Source of the DNA: Ostrinia nubilalis
Taxonomy: Eukaryota; Arthropoda; Insecta; Lepidoptera; Crambidae
Reading direction: 5' to 3'
Assembly: GCF_963855985.1 (NCBI RefSeq)
Contig: NC_087119.1
Span: 7,542,001 to 7,606,000 of the forward strand
DNA length: 64,000 bases
Both the position numbers and the translations under genes were made by a program. Below are positions 38,601-45,827 of this stretch, piece by piece; positions within the stretch are counted from its first letter, which is position 1, and every line of letters begins with the position of its first letter. Under the pieces are notes generated by a model. It made no database searches and had not been told where the DNA came from. It saw only the letters and a list, made by a program, of their open reading frames with translations.

Positions 38601-41496
38601 AACACTTTCATAACGTAAAATGTAACGCTTTCGCGTGCTACAAATGTTGATGTTTTCATTAAATATGATAAAGATTACAAATCACTGGACATTGCACCGC
38701 ATGCAATCGTCTTATGCGCGATGCCGCCTGATACTAGTTCATTAGTTAGCAATTGAGTCGATCTAACTTATCAATGAAGCAGAACACGTTAATAAATTGG
38801 AATATACACGTGTATCTATCATTCGGAAAATGTATGTGACATACGAATAAACAGTTACAATACTATGAGCAATAACTCTCATAATTAGTAATAATAATAT
38901 TTTTATTTCCACAAACCATTTTTCACAATATTACAATACTACTCTGTTAAGCCATGCACACAGATGCTAACCTATACCCAAACTAAGCAGTATAGCTTCT
39001 ATCTTGGGTTTCTGAGTGCAGTTAACAAGACGTGACCTTTTATGAAATTGAGCAAGTAAACAGATTGCATGTATTAAAAACATATTAAGTTACGTAATTA
39101 ATAAATTGTATTCGTTAGCAAAACAGTGCCCCTACGGTTTTAACGTCGGTCTTTTGTTTTTTATATACATATTACCATATGTGCCAAGCCCAATGCTAGA
39201 TCAGGTAGAAACATAGAAACCGGCTCGTACAGCGCATTAAAATACTTTTGACCAGATTGAATAAGTCCAAAAAAGATACAGATACAATATTTGAAAAAAA
39301 AAAACAATGACTTTTTGTCTCACCTATAAAAAAAAACATAACATGAAATAAGTTTGCTTTCACAGCTAAGCATACCTGAGTATTCTGTGATATATGTCTA
39401 GCTCATTGATCTCCTGCTTGTGCACGCACATGTGGTGCTCTGGCTGAGCCTCCCTGACTCGGTCTTGTATTGTCGACCAATTTATCCACGCTAAATCGCT
39501 CTACAACAAGCATACAATGACACAATCGAAATAAACAAACTATACTACAATACAGGGAAAAATAAAAATGGGGTTTCTTACCTCTCTAATTTTTAAAGCA
39601 TGATTATAAAATAATTTTGTATCATAAGCGTAATAGAGATGATACACTGATATGACTAATTTCATTAACCAAATGAAAGAGCACAGTGCAACAAGACACC
39701 ACCTAAAATAAAACATTTTTCATTAAATATCAACGTTGGGTTGAAGCTGGTGCTAAATACTACATGGGAAAATATTATCTATAGCACATAAATGAACTAT
39801 ATCATAAATAAGTAAATAAAATATATTAAAATTATGGAATAGCAAATGAATACAACCAGAGGCATTGCATGACAAAATCTAGCACAAAGCATACAAACAC
39901 TAACCATATAAATGAAACATTAGATGTAACAGACAAAGCCAATGCATTCTGAATGTGAAACAAAATTCAAATGAGAGCTGCGCAGCCAGAAGGATCTCAA
40001 CAAAGGGCTCATACATAGTCAATTCTATCTACTCAGGAAACTTTTTGAGATATTTTGTTAGAAGAAAATTATTGTGAAATAACTGATTTAATTGTTTTAA
40101 CCAAAATATGTCTAGTGATGTGAATGCAATGTAAACAATAAATTAAGATTAAGCAGTAAATCTTAATTTATTGTTCACATTCTTTTAAATTGATAGTATA
40201 AAATTTTGCAGAAAGTGCTGGAGCTTCCATACATAGTAGTAAAATTATGATGTACTTTAATTCTTAGCAAACAAGCTAAATATGCACTTTAACTATATGT
40301 AATTATGTGGTATTTTTTAACATTCTATATTATTTAGTTACAATACAGGAATTTTGTGCAGATAACAATTATTATTGTGATTGTATAAAAAAAGTAAAAG
40401 AAAATCAACAAGCCTTACCATTTCCATGATATAAATGTTACACACTCTTGAGGGGAGTATATTACTTCTTGTAACGTTAACTTTCTGGTTATATTTGCGC
40501 TTGCATCATTTCTAAATAGCTTTGGGTAGTTTACGCAATGTACCAAGAAAGTGGAGAACCACACTATAAATATAAATTGTAAAAGAGAGAACAAGTCTGA
40601 CATTATCATTGGGTAAAAGCCACCCCGTATATAATATCGGTACATTCTGGTAAAAAATGAGTCCAAATCCTCTATGTGTGTCCATCCTCCTGAAAAGAAA
40701 TATCCATGTAAGTGTGATAATGCTAAAATCCAACACCACTTGTTTTACTGATTTTTCTTTCAACATAGGTAGGTAAATCATTACTGACAGTTTAAGGAAG
40801 TTATTACAATACAATAATTGAATGCCTCAACTAGGAACATTGTAATATTAATTATTTGGAAAGGTGAAAATACAATACAGCCTAACATTAACTATTATTC
40901 AGTTTTTTACTTACATTATAAATTATTTACTTCAATCTTTAGTCCAATTACCATTACATTACAAAGACTCATTTATTTTATTCAGGAAAATGTAATACAA
41001 TATTGTTCTTTTTTCAGTAATAATAGTAAAAATGTAATATTGATTTATTTGCTCATTACTAACAATGTTCGCAATTGCAAAATGCCTATGATCATCACAA
41101 ATAAATTGGTCTTAATGTTTTTACGCAATTTAGCTTTAACAGCCTAACAAAAAAAAATTAAATTTTCGAAATAAATTTTAAGTAAGCAGGGAAAGCATAT
41201 CAACTAACTGATACAACAAGTTTGATCAAAACATTATTATTATTATTAGCCATGTGGTATTTTTGTTTCAGCAAGGACGTGACTTGTGTACTAGAGAACA
41301 AAGAGATTAGGCAGCAAAACATACCTTTGGTTTTGGGTACTTTGTGGATTATCACGTTGGTGGTGTCCTCGTGCTCATGATCCAGGGTGACCATGGCAGG
41401 GAGTGCATGTGGAGTCTCAGCCAGGCTCGCCAAAGGTGGAGTAACTTCGTTGTTTAGCGCGCTATACGTAACACCACGTCTTCCGAAGTGAGCCAT
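18857..41496 (-). CDS. Atg9: Autophagy-related protein 9 (lipid scramblase), 15 exons
   Basis: Atg9 is the multispanning membrane protein of autophagy; in characterised animals and yeast it scrambles lipids and travels in Golgi/endosome-derived vesicles that seed the phagophore. Coding exons, 5' to 3' on the minus strand: 41325-41496, 40419-40689, 39582-39702, 39376-39500, 38417-38544, 37898-38082, 37292-37470, 33163-33294, 29837-30005, 28381-28527, 25458-25524, 24989-25152, 23656-23766, 21873-22079 and 18857-18964. All junctions are GT-AG, and the phases join into one frame of 761 aa plus TAA. Diagnostic segments are GWTHIEDLDSFFTRMYRY (from 58), FNNYMVAMVNKNLLPL (about 231), RHFNELEHELRDRLNRAHKP (about 357), SVYDEDVLTVEHVL, HVHYLPAAWRGRAHTKD, DFYRNFTVSVLGIGDVCSFA and RRHGHPDW. 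The N-terminus holds a YxxPhi sorting signal (YSAL, 11-14). Vertebrate ATG9A has about 840 residues, the difference lying mainly in the variable C-tail. Oddities are three exon-derived arrays (introns 9, 12 and 14) and a possible early stop. Confidence 0.95.
19146..19355. mobile_element. 210-bp palindromic MITE in Atg9 intron 14
   Basis: Ends AAGCCTGGTCCGTGAGCACG and the inverted form, with TA on each side (19144-19145 and 19356-19357). The arms run through GTCCAATGACCCCAAGC and meet in a GC-rich centre. Confidence 0.85.
19356..20167. other. Remainder of Atg9 intron 14 left of the exon array
   Basis: Holds a degraded copy of the LINE 3'-UTR block (GTGACTGAGTTTCTCGCG at 19978). It also has a 76-codon plus-strand open stretch (19465-19695) with no recognised similarity and no sign of being a gene. 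Confidence 0.4.
20168..21868 (-). repeat. Nine tandem 189-bp units derived from Atg9 exon 14
   Basis: The donor string TTACCTG (plus strand) recurs at 20168 and then every 189 bp to 21869, where it is the real exon 14 donor. Each unit has 122 nt of exon 14 sequence preceded on the minus strand by GCTTAAG and followed by GTAACG, then a 67-bp linker with two copies of ACCGCGTGTAACATTTGCTG. By eye the nine units are identical. All sit in intron 14, downstream of the true exon. Confidence 0.95.
21873..22079 (-). CDS. Atg9: Atg9 exon 14
   Basis: 207 nt, phase 0 at both ends, between AAATCGCAG and GTAACG. It begins EMDETSDEDDEPE and ends RDMSVSTLHLYDLHLSQ, which resembles vertebrate STEMSLHALYMHQL. 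Its last ~120 nt seed the nine-unit array to the left. It differs from the units at 21960 (A here, C in the units). Confidence 0.9.
22115..22341. mobile_element. hAT-like MITE
   Basis: Ends CAGCGGTTCCCGAA and TTGGGAAACCCTG, flanked by an exact 8-bp duplication GCCTAGAC (22107-22114 and 22342-22349). The 8-bp duplication and the terminal sequence fit hAT elements. It lies 35 bp upstream of the exon 14 acceptor and may approach the branch-point region. Confidence 0.85.
22342..22947 (+). mobile_element. tRNA-derived SINE, split by a hAT-like element
   Basis: The A box (GGTCTAGTGGTAAGACC) is at about 22350 and the B box (GGTCCCGGGTTCAA) at about 22660, separated by the insertion at 22385-22651. 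The 3' part includes CATCATCACTTACCATCAGG, a tail I associate with lepidopteran SINEs. Confidence 0.8.
22385..22651. mobile_element. 267-bp hAT-like non-autonomous element
   Basis: Ends TAGGGTTGCCAGGTCC and GGACCGGGAACCCTA, flanked by GACGCAGA direct repeats (22377-22384 and 22652-22659). It interrupts the tRNA-like head of the SINE between its A and B boxes. A partial relative is at 13275-13440. Confidence 0.88.
22960..23241 (+). mobile_element. RTE-type LINE 3' fragment with 5' inversion
   Basis: 22960 to about 23090 is the reverse complement of the part that precedes, in the 29275 copy, the sequence present in direct orientation from about 23102 to 23241. The insert ends in (GAT)n and is flanked by a 12-bp duplication ATTAAGCCCAGG (22948-22959 and 23242-23253). 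This is the pattern expected from twin priming. Confidence 0.92.
23536..23588. repeat. (ATGTA)n-type microsatellite
   Basis: Repeated AATGTAATGTA units in Atg9 intron 12/13 flank sequence. Confidence 0.7.
23656..23766 (-). CDS. Atg9: Atg9 exon 13
   Basis: 111 nt, phase 0 at both ends, between a T-rich acceptor and GTGAGT. It encodes 37 residues of the variable C-tail (GSYIQQSIFGANTPLPAVLS, then FYQQQRQPYKLP). It is assigned by phase, position and splice sites because this tail is poorly conserved. Confidence 0.8.
23862..24075 (-). pseudogene. Diverged copy of Atg9 exon 12
   Basis: On the minus strand an AG (ATATCGGCAG) is followed by TELCFVAFTCRHFAALSRQ, a diverged version of TELSLVAFSCRH. 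The frame stays open for about 70 codons to TGA. It seems an older duplicate of the exon 12 segment than the four units at 24304-24975. Whether it is spliced as an alternative end is unknown. Confidence 0.5.
24304..24975 (-). repeat. Four tandem ~168-bp units derived from Atg9 exon 12
   Basis: Units start (plus-strand CTCAAGTACTCACAAGCGGG) at 24304, 24472, 24640 and 24806, with the true exon's unit at 24976; spacings are 168, 168, 166 and 170. Exon-like parts are 24317-24443, 24485-24611, 24653-24777 and 24819-24947 (127, 127, 125 and 129 nt). Linkers are 41 bp, begin GTGAGT and end GCCAG. The 129-nt copy keeps the exon 12 frame (TKLSLVAFSCRHPGWQPA); the others carry 2- or 4-nt deletions. Confidence 0.95.
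24989..25152 (-). CDS. Atg9: Atg9 exon 12
   Basis: 164 nt between CTTTTTAG and GTGAGT. It encodes residues 566-620, including GKTELSLVAFSCRHPGWQPA, matching the vertebrate GKTELSLMHF...NPGWQPP segment. Its last 129 nt and the donor are repeated downstream at 24304-24975. Confidence 0.92.
25153..25457. other. Atg9 intron 11
   Basis: 305-bp intron. GGTAACTCCTGTGTAGGCAG at about 25242 resembles a stretch at 23292-23312, suggesting a small shared repeat. Nothing else recognised. Confidence 0.5.
25458..25524 (-). CDS. Atg9: Atg9 exon 11
   Basis: 67 nt between CTTTCAG and GTAAGT. It encodes LDIRRHGHPDWAAPKKYGDK, matching the conserved RQHGHPQW region. Confidence 0.93.
25625..25915 (+). mobile_element. 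Decayed RTE-like LINE 3' end
   Basis: Segments such as GATGGCCGCTGGGGCAGAAA, CGACCACGGGCCGGAAGACG and GGTGAACCGACGATCTGGTG match the RTE copies at 1-230 and 29275 in order but with many changes. No (GAT)n tail. It lies in Atg9 intron 10. Confidence 0.7.
26335..28288. mobile_element. ~1.95-kb non-autonomous DNA element, copy 1
   Basis: Terminal repeats AAGTAGCATT and AATGCTACTT. The body is nearly identical to 33876-35825 over its length, with a variant left end (about 26345-26375). It is nested inside the 26186-28371 element. Confidence 0.85.
27454..27834 (-). pseudogene. Transposon ORF remnant with a WAIEN helix segment
   Basis: A 126-codon open stretch ends FRKKIRTWAIENRIPHSALN followed by KLSSL. 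From memory, similar LRxWAxxxxISHxALNxLL segments open many uncharacterised arthropod transposon proteins. The equivalent region in the second copy (about 34985-35390) carries frame breaks. It is probably the remnant of a longer protein. Confidence 0.45.
28381..28527 (-). CDS. Atg9: Atg9 exon 10
   Basis: 147 nt, phase 0 at both ends, between TGTCACAG and GTATGT. It encodes ELLSPLLCPLVLLSLRARA and DFYRNFTVSVLGIGDVCSFA. The first nine intron bases are the target duplication of the transposon at 26186-28371. Confidence 0.95.
28933..29097 (-). pseudogene. Atg9 exon 9 partial copy, most decayed
   Basis: The donor end (GTCAGT preceded by CCGAGTG) and a distal piece (ACGTCCTTGGCGACGACC) align to exon 9, interrupted by an AT-rich insertion near 28985-29048. 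It is the oldest-looking unit of the exon 9 series. Confidence 0.65.
29157..29243 (-). pseudogene. Atg9 exon 9 partial copy, intermediate decay
   Basis: Retains the GTCAGT donor and CGCTCGGAACTGGAACAG (plus strand), with an internal deletion that leaves 87 nt. Its 5' edge follows CTGTAG as in the copy at 29677. Confidence 0.75.
29275..29643 (+). mobile_element. RTE-type LINE 3' fragment, best copy in the window
   Basis: Encodes in frame RRIRKLKWQWAGHIVRRTDG, TRWTDDIVKVAGKRWTQAAT and a (GAT)n tail. It is flanked by the 11-bp duplication AATGCGGCCAT (29264-29274 and 29644-29654). It sits between two exon 9 copies, so it arrived after that duplication. Confidence 0.93.
29567..29643 (+). repeat. 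(GAT)n microsatellite tail
   Basis: About 77 bp of pure GAT repeat ending the RTE insertion. It creates false poly-methionine, poly-histidine and poly-isoleucine frames. Confidence 0.95.
29677..29789 (-). pseudogene. Atg9 exon 9 partial copy, least decayed
   Basis: 113 nt matching the last 114 nt of exon 9, one base shorter (a frameshift near 29770). It keeps the GTCAGT donor, and its 5' edge lies right after TTCCCTGTAG, so it has both splice-like ends. It is separated from the true exon by only 47 bp. Confidence 0.85.
29837..30005 (-). CDS. Atg9: Atg9 exon 9
   Basis: 169 nt between TTTCCAG and a GTCAGT donor. It encodes residues 438-494, including GHVHYLPAAWRGRAHTKDVA. Its last 114 nt and the donor occur three more times downstream in intron 9. 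Confidence 0.93.
30330..30690 (+). mobile_element. Decayed RTE-like LINE 3' end
   Basis: AATCAAGTGGCAGTGGGCGG, CGACCACGGACTGGAAGACG and CGATGAACATCTTTTGGTTG follow the same order as the RTE copies. Many stops. It lies in Atg9 intron 8. Confidence 0.7.
30691..33162. other. Rest of Atg9 intron 8
   Basis: AT-rich, with one recognised MITE (31325-31589). Short open stretches at 31693-31893 and 32140-32513 have no similarity or splice support. Confidence 0.4.
31325..31589. mobile_element. 265-bp CAGGGTG-type MITE, second copy
   Basis: Same family as 11684-11947, with TA on both sides and near-perfect palindromic arms. It lies in Atg9 intron 8. Confidence 0.92.
33163..33294 (-). CDS. Atg9: Atg9 exon 8, membrane helix pair
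   Basis: 132 nt between TTCACAG and GTAAAA. It encodes two hydrophobic stretches (VVFLSASVLGVLVML and VLTIITILGCLLAGA) joined by the conserved SVYDEDVLTVEH loop. Confidence 0.93.
   Translation of the reverse strand, partial: ERGVSVRECARRFGDALRVRRRCADCGTRAHHHHHSGVSVGRC
33876..35825. mobile_element. ~1.95-kb non-autonomous DNA element, copy 2
   Basis: Terminal repeats AAGTAACATTTTACTCCATT and the inverted form. It is almost identical to 26335-28288 and lies in Atg9 intron 7. No target duplication could be identified. It contains many CTGTATA-rich stretches (26450-26560 equivalent) and a broken version of the 126-codon frame. Confidence 0.88.
35826..37291. other. Rest of Atg9 intron 7
   Basis: AT-rich, with a MITE at 36548-36716. 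No exon seen between exons 7 and 8. Confidence 0.5.
36548..36716. mobile_element. Diverged MITE
   Basis: Inverted ends GGCCCGATTCGACCAAAC and GTTTGGTCGAAACCACCC, with subterminal AGAATAAC / GTTATTCT. Confidence 0.6.
37292..37470 (-). CDS. Atg9: Atg9 exon 7
   Basis: 179 nt between GTGCCAG and GTAAGT. It holds the family signature RHFNELEHELRDRLNRAHKP followed by ASKYLASF. It is the most strongly conserved part of the protein. Confidence 0.95.
37898..38082 (-). CDS. Atg9: Atg9 exon 6
   Basis: 185 nt between TTTTTCAG and GTAACT. It encodes SPFSPWENCWQLREFYKDHS and a long hydrophobic segment (ILLLALINLLLAPLIQAWQI) followed by FFFNYAE. Confidence 0.93.
38108..38367 (+). mobile_element. tRNA-derived SINE, intact copy
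   Basis: Same family as 11524 with A box and B box (GGTTCGATTCC) intact, lying antisense in Atg9 intron 5. It makes up about 260 of the intron's 334 bp and gives the empty site for the MITE at 11684. Confidence 0.93.
38417..38544 (-). CDS. Atg9: Atg9 exon 5
   Basis: 128 nt between TTTTTCAG and GTAAGT. It encodes NNYMVAMVNKNLLPLQ and the start of the next membrane segment (RGLKWNLEFLLF). The downstream intron (38083-38416) is mostly a SINE. Confidence 0.93.
39376..39500 (-). CDS. Atg9: Atg9 exon 4
   Basis: 125 nt between GTTGTAG and GTATGC. It encodes a soluble segment ending EINELDIYHRIL, which matches the conserved ELTELDIYHRIL of vertebrate ATG9A. Confidence 0.93.
39582..39702 (-). CDS. 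Atg9: Atg9 exon 3, second transmembrane helix
   Basis: 121 nt between ATTTTAG and GTAAGA. It encodes WWCLVALCSFIWLMKLVISV and a charged end (HALKIRE). Only an 81-bp intron separates it from exon 4. Confidence 0.93.
40419..40689 (-). CDS. Atg9: Atg9 exon 2, first transmembrane helix
   Basis: Bounded by CTTTTCAG and GTAAGG. It encodes residues 58-147, including the conserved GWTHIEDLDSFFTRMY segment and the hydrophobic helix FSLLQFIFIVWFSTFLVHC. Confidence 0.93.
41325..41496 (-). CDS. Atg9: Atg9 exon 1 (start codon)
   Basis: Encodes residues 1-57 plus one base, from an ATG in a favourable AAAATGG context. It is the cytosolic N-tail with the YSAL adaptor-binding motif and ends VPKTK before GTATGT. 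Confidence 0.9.
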
Positions 41497-41971
41497 TTTA
41501 TCCCGTTTGTAAATAACACCATTTATTGTTTTATGCGTCTAATTACTTCATGGAGGCCACTTACTATCTACGCATTCTTGACTTTGTCCCAGAAACGTAA
41601 AAAATAACTTTTTTCGATCCAAACTTGTAAAATATTAGAGAGTGGATACGGTTAATGCCTCATAATATTTACGAAATGTGTAAATTATAAAACTGAAGGT
41701 TTACCAAACACATCTAAACTGAAAAAAAAGATTCAAGGATACAAAGAATTTTGTAAGTCTAGAGTCTTGAATACAATTCACAAACGAAATGACGAAAATA
41801 AACCAACGGATGACAGATCCGCAGATTTTTTTTTAACAAGTTAAAAGTTCCGTTTCATTTTACGCAGAATTTATCAGAACAAAGAGTTTACGAAGACTGT
41901 TTATTGAACAACGCAAAAGAAGATGATAAACTGATTTTAAAATAAATTAACATGAAGAATTAGATCAATGC
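41497..41971. promoter_or_regulatory. Atg9 5' flank / presumed promoter region
   Basis: No TATA box or initiator was assigned. The sequence is AT-rich without repeats found elsewhere in the window. Called as presumed promoter only from its position upstream of the Atg9 start. Confidence 0.3.
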
Positions 41972-42181
41972 TTAAATTGCTGAGAAAGTCCCCTTCAGTT
42001 CAGGCTTATTTTTGCCAGACAAACGATAACTGGATTCGGAGTCGTCTGAGATATCTGCTCTGCTAGACTTTTTCTTCACTACTAATAACTAAGTACTGTC
42101 GGCACCACCACCTGCTCTTTTCTTTCCTTCTTCCCTTAGAGAATTATACCAATTAATTCCTTTATGCTTCTTTCTTTGTAC
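41972..42181 (-). pseudogene. Coding-like fragment of unknown origin
   Basis: After an acceptor-like CTACTTAG the minus strand reads KHKGINWYNSLREEGKKRAG and GGADST, a TAG at 42089-42091, then in the same frame KKKSSRADISDDSESSYRLS and GKNKPELKGTFSAI before TAA. Composition is protein-like (basic then acidic/serine-rich) with one in-frame stop. It may be the end of a pseudogene, a transposon protein or a gene with an unseen small intron. Family not recognised. Confidence 0.35.
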
Positions 42182-44431
42182 CTAAGTAGGTAATTTTCCA
42201 GCATTACCACCTGCACACAGCACACCTATGTTCGTAAAACTGTGCTAGCTGTTGATCGTCAGTATTTTTTTTCCCGAAAGGGTGTGACTATCATCAAGGT
42301 GTTTCATGATGCCCAAAAATATTATCTCAGTGTTTTGAGGGCTCCGTCAAATTGTAGGTTTTAGAAAACTACTTAATGGCGCCCCTGCAGCGCTTCTTCA
42401 TACCTAGGCGGGACGGTCTTCTAGGGTTTCTGAAGGAATTTGAAACCAGAGACGCAGGCAGATACCCAGAGAGACCCAGTAGTTGTATGTTATAAAAAAG
42501 TTCCTAACCACCTTGCTTGTAGTGCCATGTCAGATAGGGTAACAGTAAATCCTGCAGATTCCTGCAGTAGGTAAATCCTCCACCAAGGCGGACTTGAGCG
42601 GAGAGGTGTTTTGAATAACCAATCAGATTTCATTATTTCCACTTCTCCTCTTCGCTTTACACAGCTCCGCCACGGTAGCTCCGCCGTCGCTGTCATATTC
42701 TATACAGGGTGTTTCTTGTAAGGTGTCAAGCCTTACAAGAAACACCCTGTATATAAAAAATAATCCGCCCGACACTTCTCCGCTCAACCAGTGGCGGCGT
42801 AGCATGGCTTGGCACCCGGGGCGATCACCCCCCATGCTCGGGACTATGGCACCCCAGAGGCCCAGAATGGTCAGGTCTGGTGGCCCCTAGGGTTTTTGGG
42901 TTTGATGTTCACGGAAGGAGCCTACATGAAGGAAGACAGCGCATGAAATCGAGTAGGTATAAATAAAAAATGTATCTATTTCTATTTATCCGACTGCGCC
43001 AGGAGGGGTTTTTCGAGTGATATGAAATGTTATATTTTATGTTCCTTTGGTAATAGTGTTTAGATGTGCCGTCGACAGCACATCAGACTATACATTTATA
43101 TTGCAAAATAGCCAGTATTACAATACAACGAGATAAGACGCCGCTGTGTTTAGCATAATGTTGATAATGTGCTGTGCTGTCATCTGCACCTAAGAATCAA
43201 AATAATATTAGCAAGCAACTACGAAAATAAAGAACACTGTGTAGAAGGTAAATCAAATTGAAGCTAGTTTTATACGTCATAAAATTTACAATTTATTGCA
43301 TTGACTTTACCCTTACAATAAATCACGATACAAATGTTTATGTCGGCTAGAAACCAATATTTTACAGTCATGTTTTTAAATTTATTTTTCTTCTGTTGTT
43401 GTGTACTGCAACTCTTGATATAGTACGTATTCGTCGCCGGAATATTGCTTGTAGTGACAATTTTTTTACACCTTACTAATAATACTTTATTAATTTTAAT
43501 CAAGCTAATAAAACATAGTAAAGTTTAAAGTTTACCTTTGCTAGATAACTGTGTAACGTTAATTTAAGAATACTCCAGCGACGTGGAGTCACGAGCATAA
43601 TTTATTGATTATTTCTTAATACATTTTTCGTATAATAAGAATATTTATGCTTGTGACTGTACTTACATAAAGGAAAAAACGTAATAACAATGTACAGTTT
43701 TCTTCATGTGACTATAAAATGATATTAGCAGCTGTCACTTTCTAACGTTTTTAGCTAAAATGTAATTTCGGGGAATTCTAGATGAATAATTGGATTAATT
43801 TAGTCAATTTAATTTCTAAAGTTAATAACTGGACTATACATTGCTTTACTTACATGCTCTATTAAATTATTGAGAATGAAAGACTTAAATAATTCGATAA
43901 ATTATTAATATGTTAGCGTGTGATTTTGGTTGATTATTACCGATAAATTATTTTTGTACGCACTTATAATGATAATTATTTTTTAACAAAAACAAAATAA
44001 TGTAACATATTAAAATTAATAAAAACCTATACATACATAAAAGTCATCTCACACTATTTGTAACTACAAGTTTCACTGGATATTACTCATAACTATAATT
44101 TAAATGTAGCAATGTAGCATAATAAACACAGGTACAATTATTAATCGTTTTGTTTGAAATCAAATTAATAGAACAAAAAATAATTACACTTTTTAAGACA
44201 AAGATGTCGCATTAGTCTCTTTTTCTTTTTCTGTAAAGTGTGAATGAAGGTTGTAAATTGTAGAAAATATTTATAAAATGCCTCTTTGGATGAAACACTT
44301 AAAATAACAACATCCTTATCTACAAAAAATACGTAATTTAAACAAAACTATTTCATCATCATTTTTATATTCTTATCAAAATGTGTAAGGTGGTGTATTA
44401 CAATATTATATTATAGTACATATTTTCACAG
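42182..44431. other. Intergenic interval
   Basis: 42400-42900 is GC-richer and looks repeat-derived; it includes the palindrome at 42701-42753. 42960-44430 is AT-rich with nothing recognised. Earlier exons of the gene at 44432 could be here but were not found. Confidence 0.4.
42701..42753. mobile_element. Minimal CAGGGTG palindrome
   Basis: Perfect 23-bp arms starting TATACAGGGTGTTTCTTG around a 7-bp loop (TGTCAAG). It has the same terminal CAGGGTG and TA context as the elements at 2451, 8518, 11684 and 31325. It may be a tiny MITE or the joined ends left by an internal deletion. Confidence 0.75.
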
Positions 44432-45508
44432 AAGACAAAACCTGTTTTCAGCTGTAAAACCGTAACTGCAGATGAAAATAACGTATTCCATCGTTTCATA
44501 GTAGAAGAAGGAATCAAACCGTGAGTTTAAGGCATTTATAAACATTTAGAAAAGATTAGTGTATTGTTTTTGTTTTAAAAAAGCTTACGACTTAACGCAA
44601 ATTATTCTGTATAATATTAAAGCAATGCATGCAATGCTTAGGCAGCATAGAATTTCATATTATAAAGGTATTTAAAAATCGATGAATGACAAAGATCAGC
44701 ATGTAATACCAGAAATTACTACGTGACCTAGGCTTAGATTAAAAGAAAATTGATCCCCGAATGTGTAATAATTGCGCAGGTAAAAACTGATACTGTAGAT
44801 AACGCGTATTGTTTACGATGATTAAGAAATTAGAAGACTCTGAAAATGTTTTTGCCGATAACGCACCTACGTATATTGGCAAAATTTCATCATCATCATC
44901 ATCATCGTAAAAGAGAAGATATAAATATCGTAATAACATGATTTTATAATTATTGCTTTAAATTATATCATCGTATCAAATACTGACTCAAAGTTATCCA
45001 CTATCACAAATACCAGTAAGTATTTACTGCGTATTGTTTACGATAATTAAGAAACTAGAAGACTCTGAAAATGTTTTTGCCGATAACGCACCTACCTATG
45101 TATATTGGCAATATTTCATCATCATCGTAAAAGAGAAGATATAAATATCGTAATAAGATGATTTTATAATTATTGCTTTAAATTATAATACCAGTAAGTA
45201 TTGACTGCTTTTTACGTGCAATATGTAACATTGTCTTTCTCAGGGCAATATTCGGCTCGTACAGCTACGACCCAATCAAGCAAGTGTTCGAACCGAAGAA
45301 AGAGAGCCACGACCGACCTCAGATCGTGAACAGCTCGTACGTGCTATCGACGGCAGTCGGGATCACCGACGACCACCACCATCACCACAACACCAGCGAT
45401 GCCATCTACAGGCACCACGTCACCATCGTCACTCCACGTCCTACGCAGTGGTGGGCGCGGAAACTTCCCAAAAACATAACCAATATACGTGGCGGCGGCA
45501 CACACTGA
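44432..45508 (+). CDS. Unknown gene, last two exons visible
   Basis: Exon 44432-44520 (89 nt) lies between TTTTCACAG and GTGAGT and encodes KTKPVFSCKTVTADENNVFH then RFIVEEGIK. Exon 45244-45508 lies after TTTCTCAG and encodes AIFGSYSYDPIKQVFEPKKE through a histidine run (TDDHHHHHNT) to PTQWWARKLPKNITNIRGGG and TGA. The two exons join in phase (CC|G). No signal peptide or membrane helix is visible in this part, and upstream exons were not found. I do not recognise the family; the splice sites, phase match and coding composition make it a probable real gene. Confidence 0.6.
44803..45200. repeat. 226-bp tandem duplication in an intron
   Basis: GCGTATTGTTTACGAT begins at 44803 and again at 45029, and both copies share GAAAATGTTTTTGCCGATAA and the end GCTTTAAATTATA. 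The copies differ in the number of ATC repeats. It lies in the intron of the 44432 gene. Confidence 0.88.
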
Positions 45509-45625
45509 TTAAAAAGCAAACTGTTTGATTTTTTTTGTTCTTGTCGATTGGCAACAAAACAGCCATACTGAAATACTAAAAAATAAAAAAGCAGCGCGTA
45601 ATGGTTAGATATTATAGGTGTAAAA

Positions 45626-45827
45626 TCTATCTATATAAATAAAAATGAATTGATGTTCGTTAGTCTGATTAAAACTCGAGAACGGCTGGGCCGATTGAGC
45701 TGATTTTGGTTTTAAAATCTTTGTCGTAGTCCAGGGTAGGTCTAAACGGTGAGCAAATACGCGCGCGATATTGTTTTTCTGTGACAGACAAAATTCCACG
45801 CGGGCGAAGCCGCGGGCGGAAAGCTAG
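45626..45827 (+). mobile_element. Short Helitron-like element (202 bp)
   Basis: Starts TCTATCTATATAAATAAAAA and ends with a GC-rich hairpin (CGCGGGCGAAGCCGCGGGCG) followed by CTAG. It is inserted between A and T. These are Helitron hallmarks. An inverted relative is at 56175-56371. Confidence 0.85.

Noticed and set aside
44879..44908. (ATC)n run as a regulatory or coding signal
   Set aside because: A microsatellite inside a duplicated intron segment.
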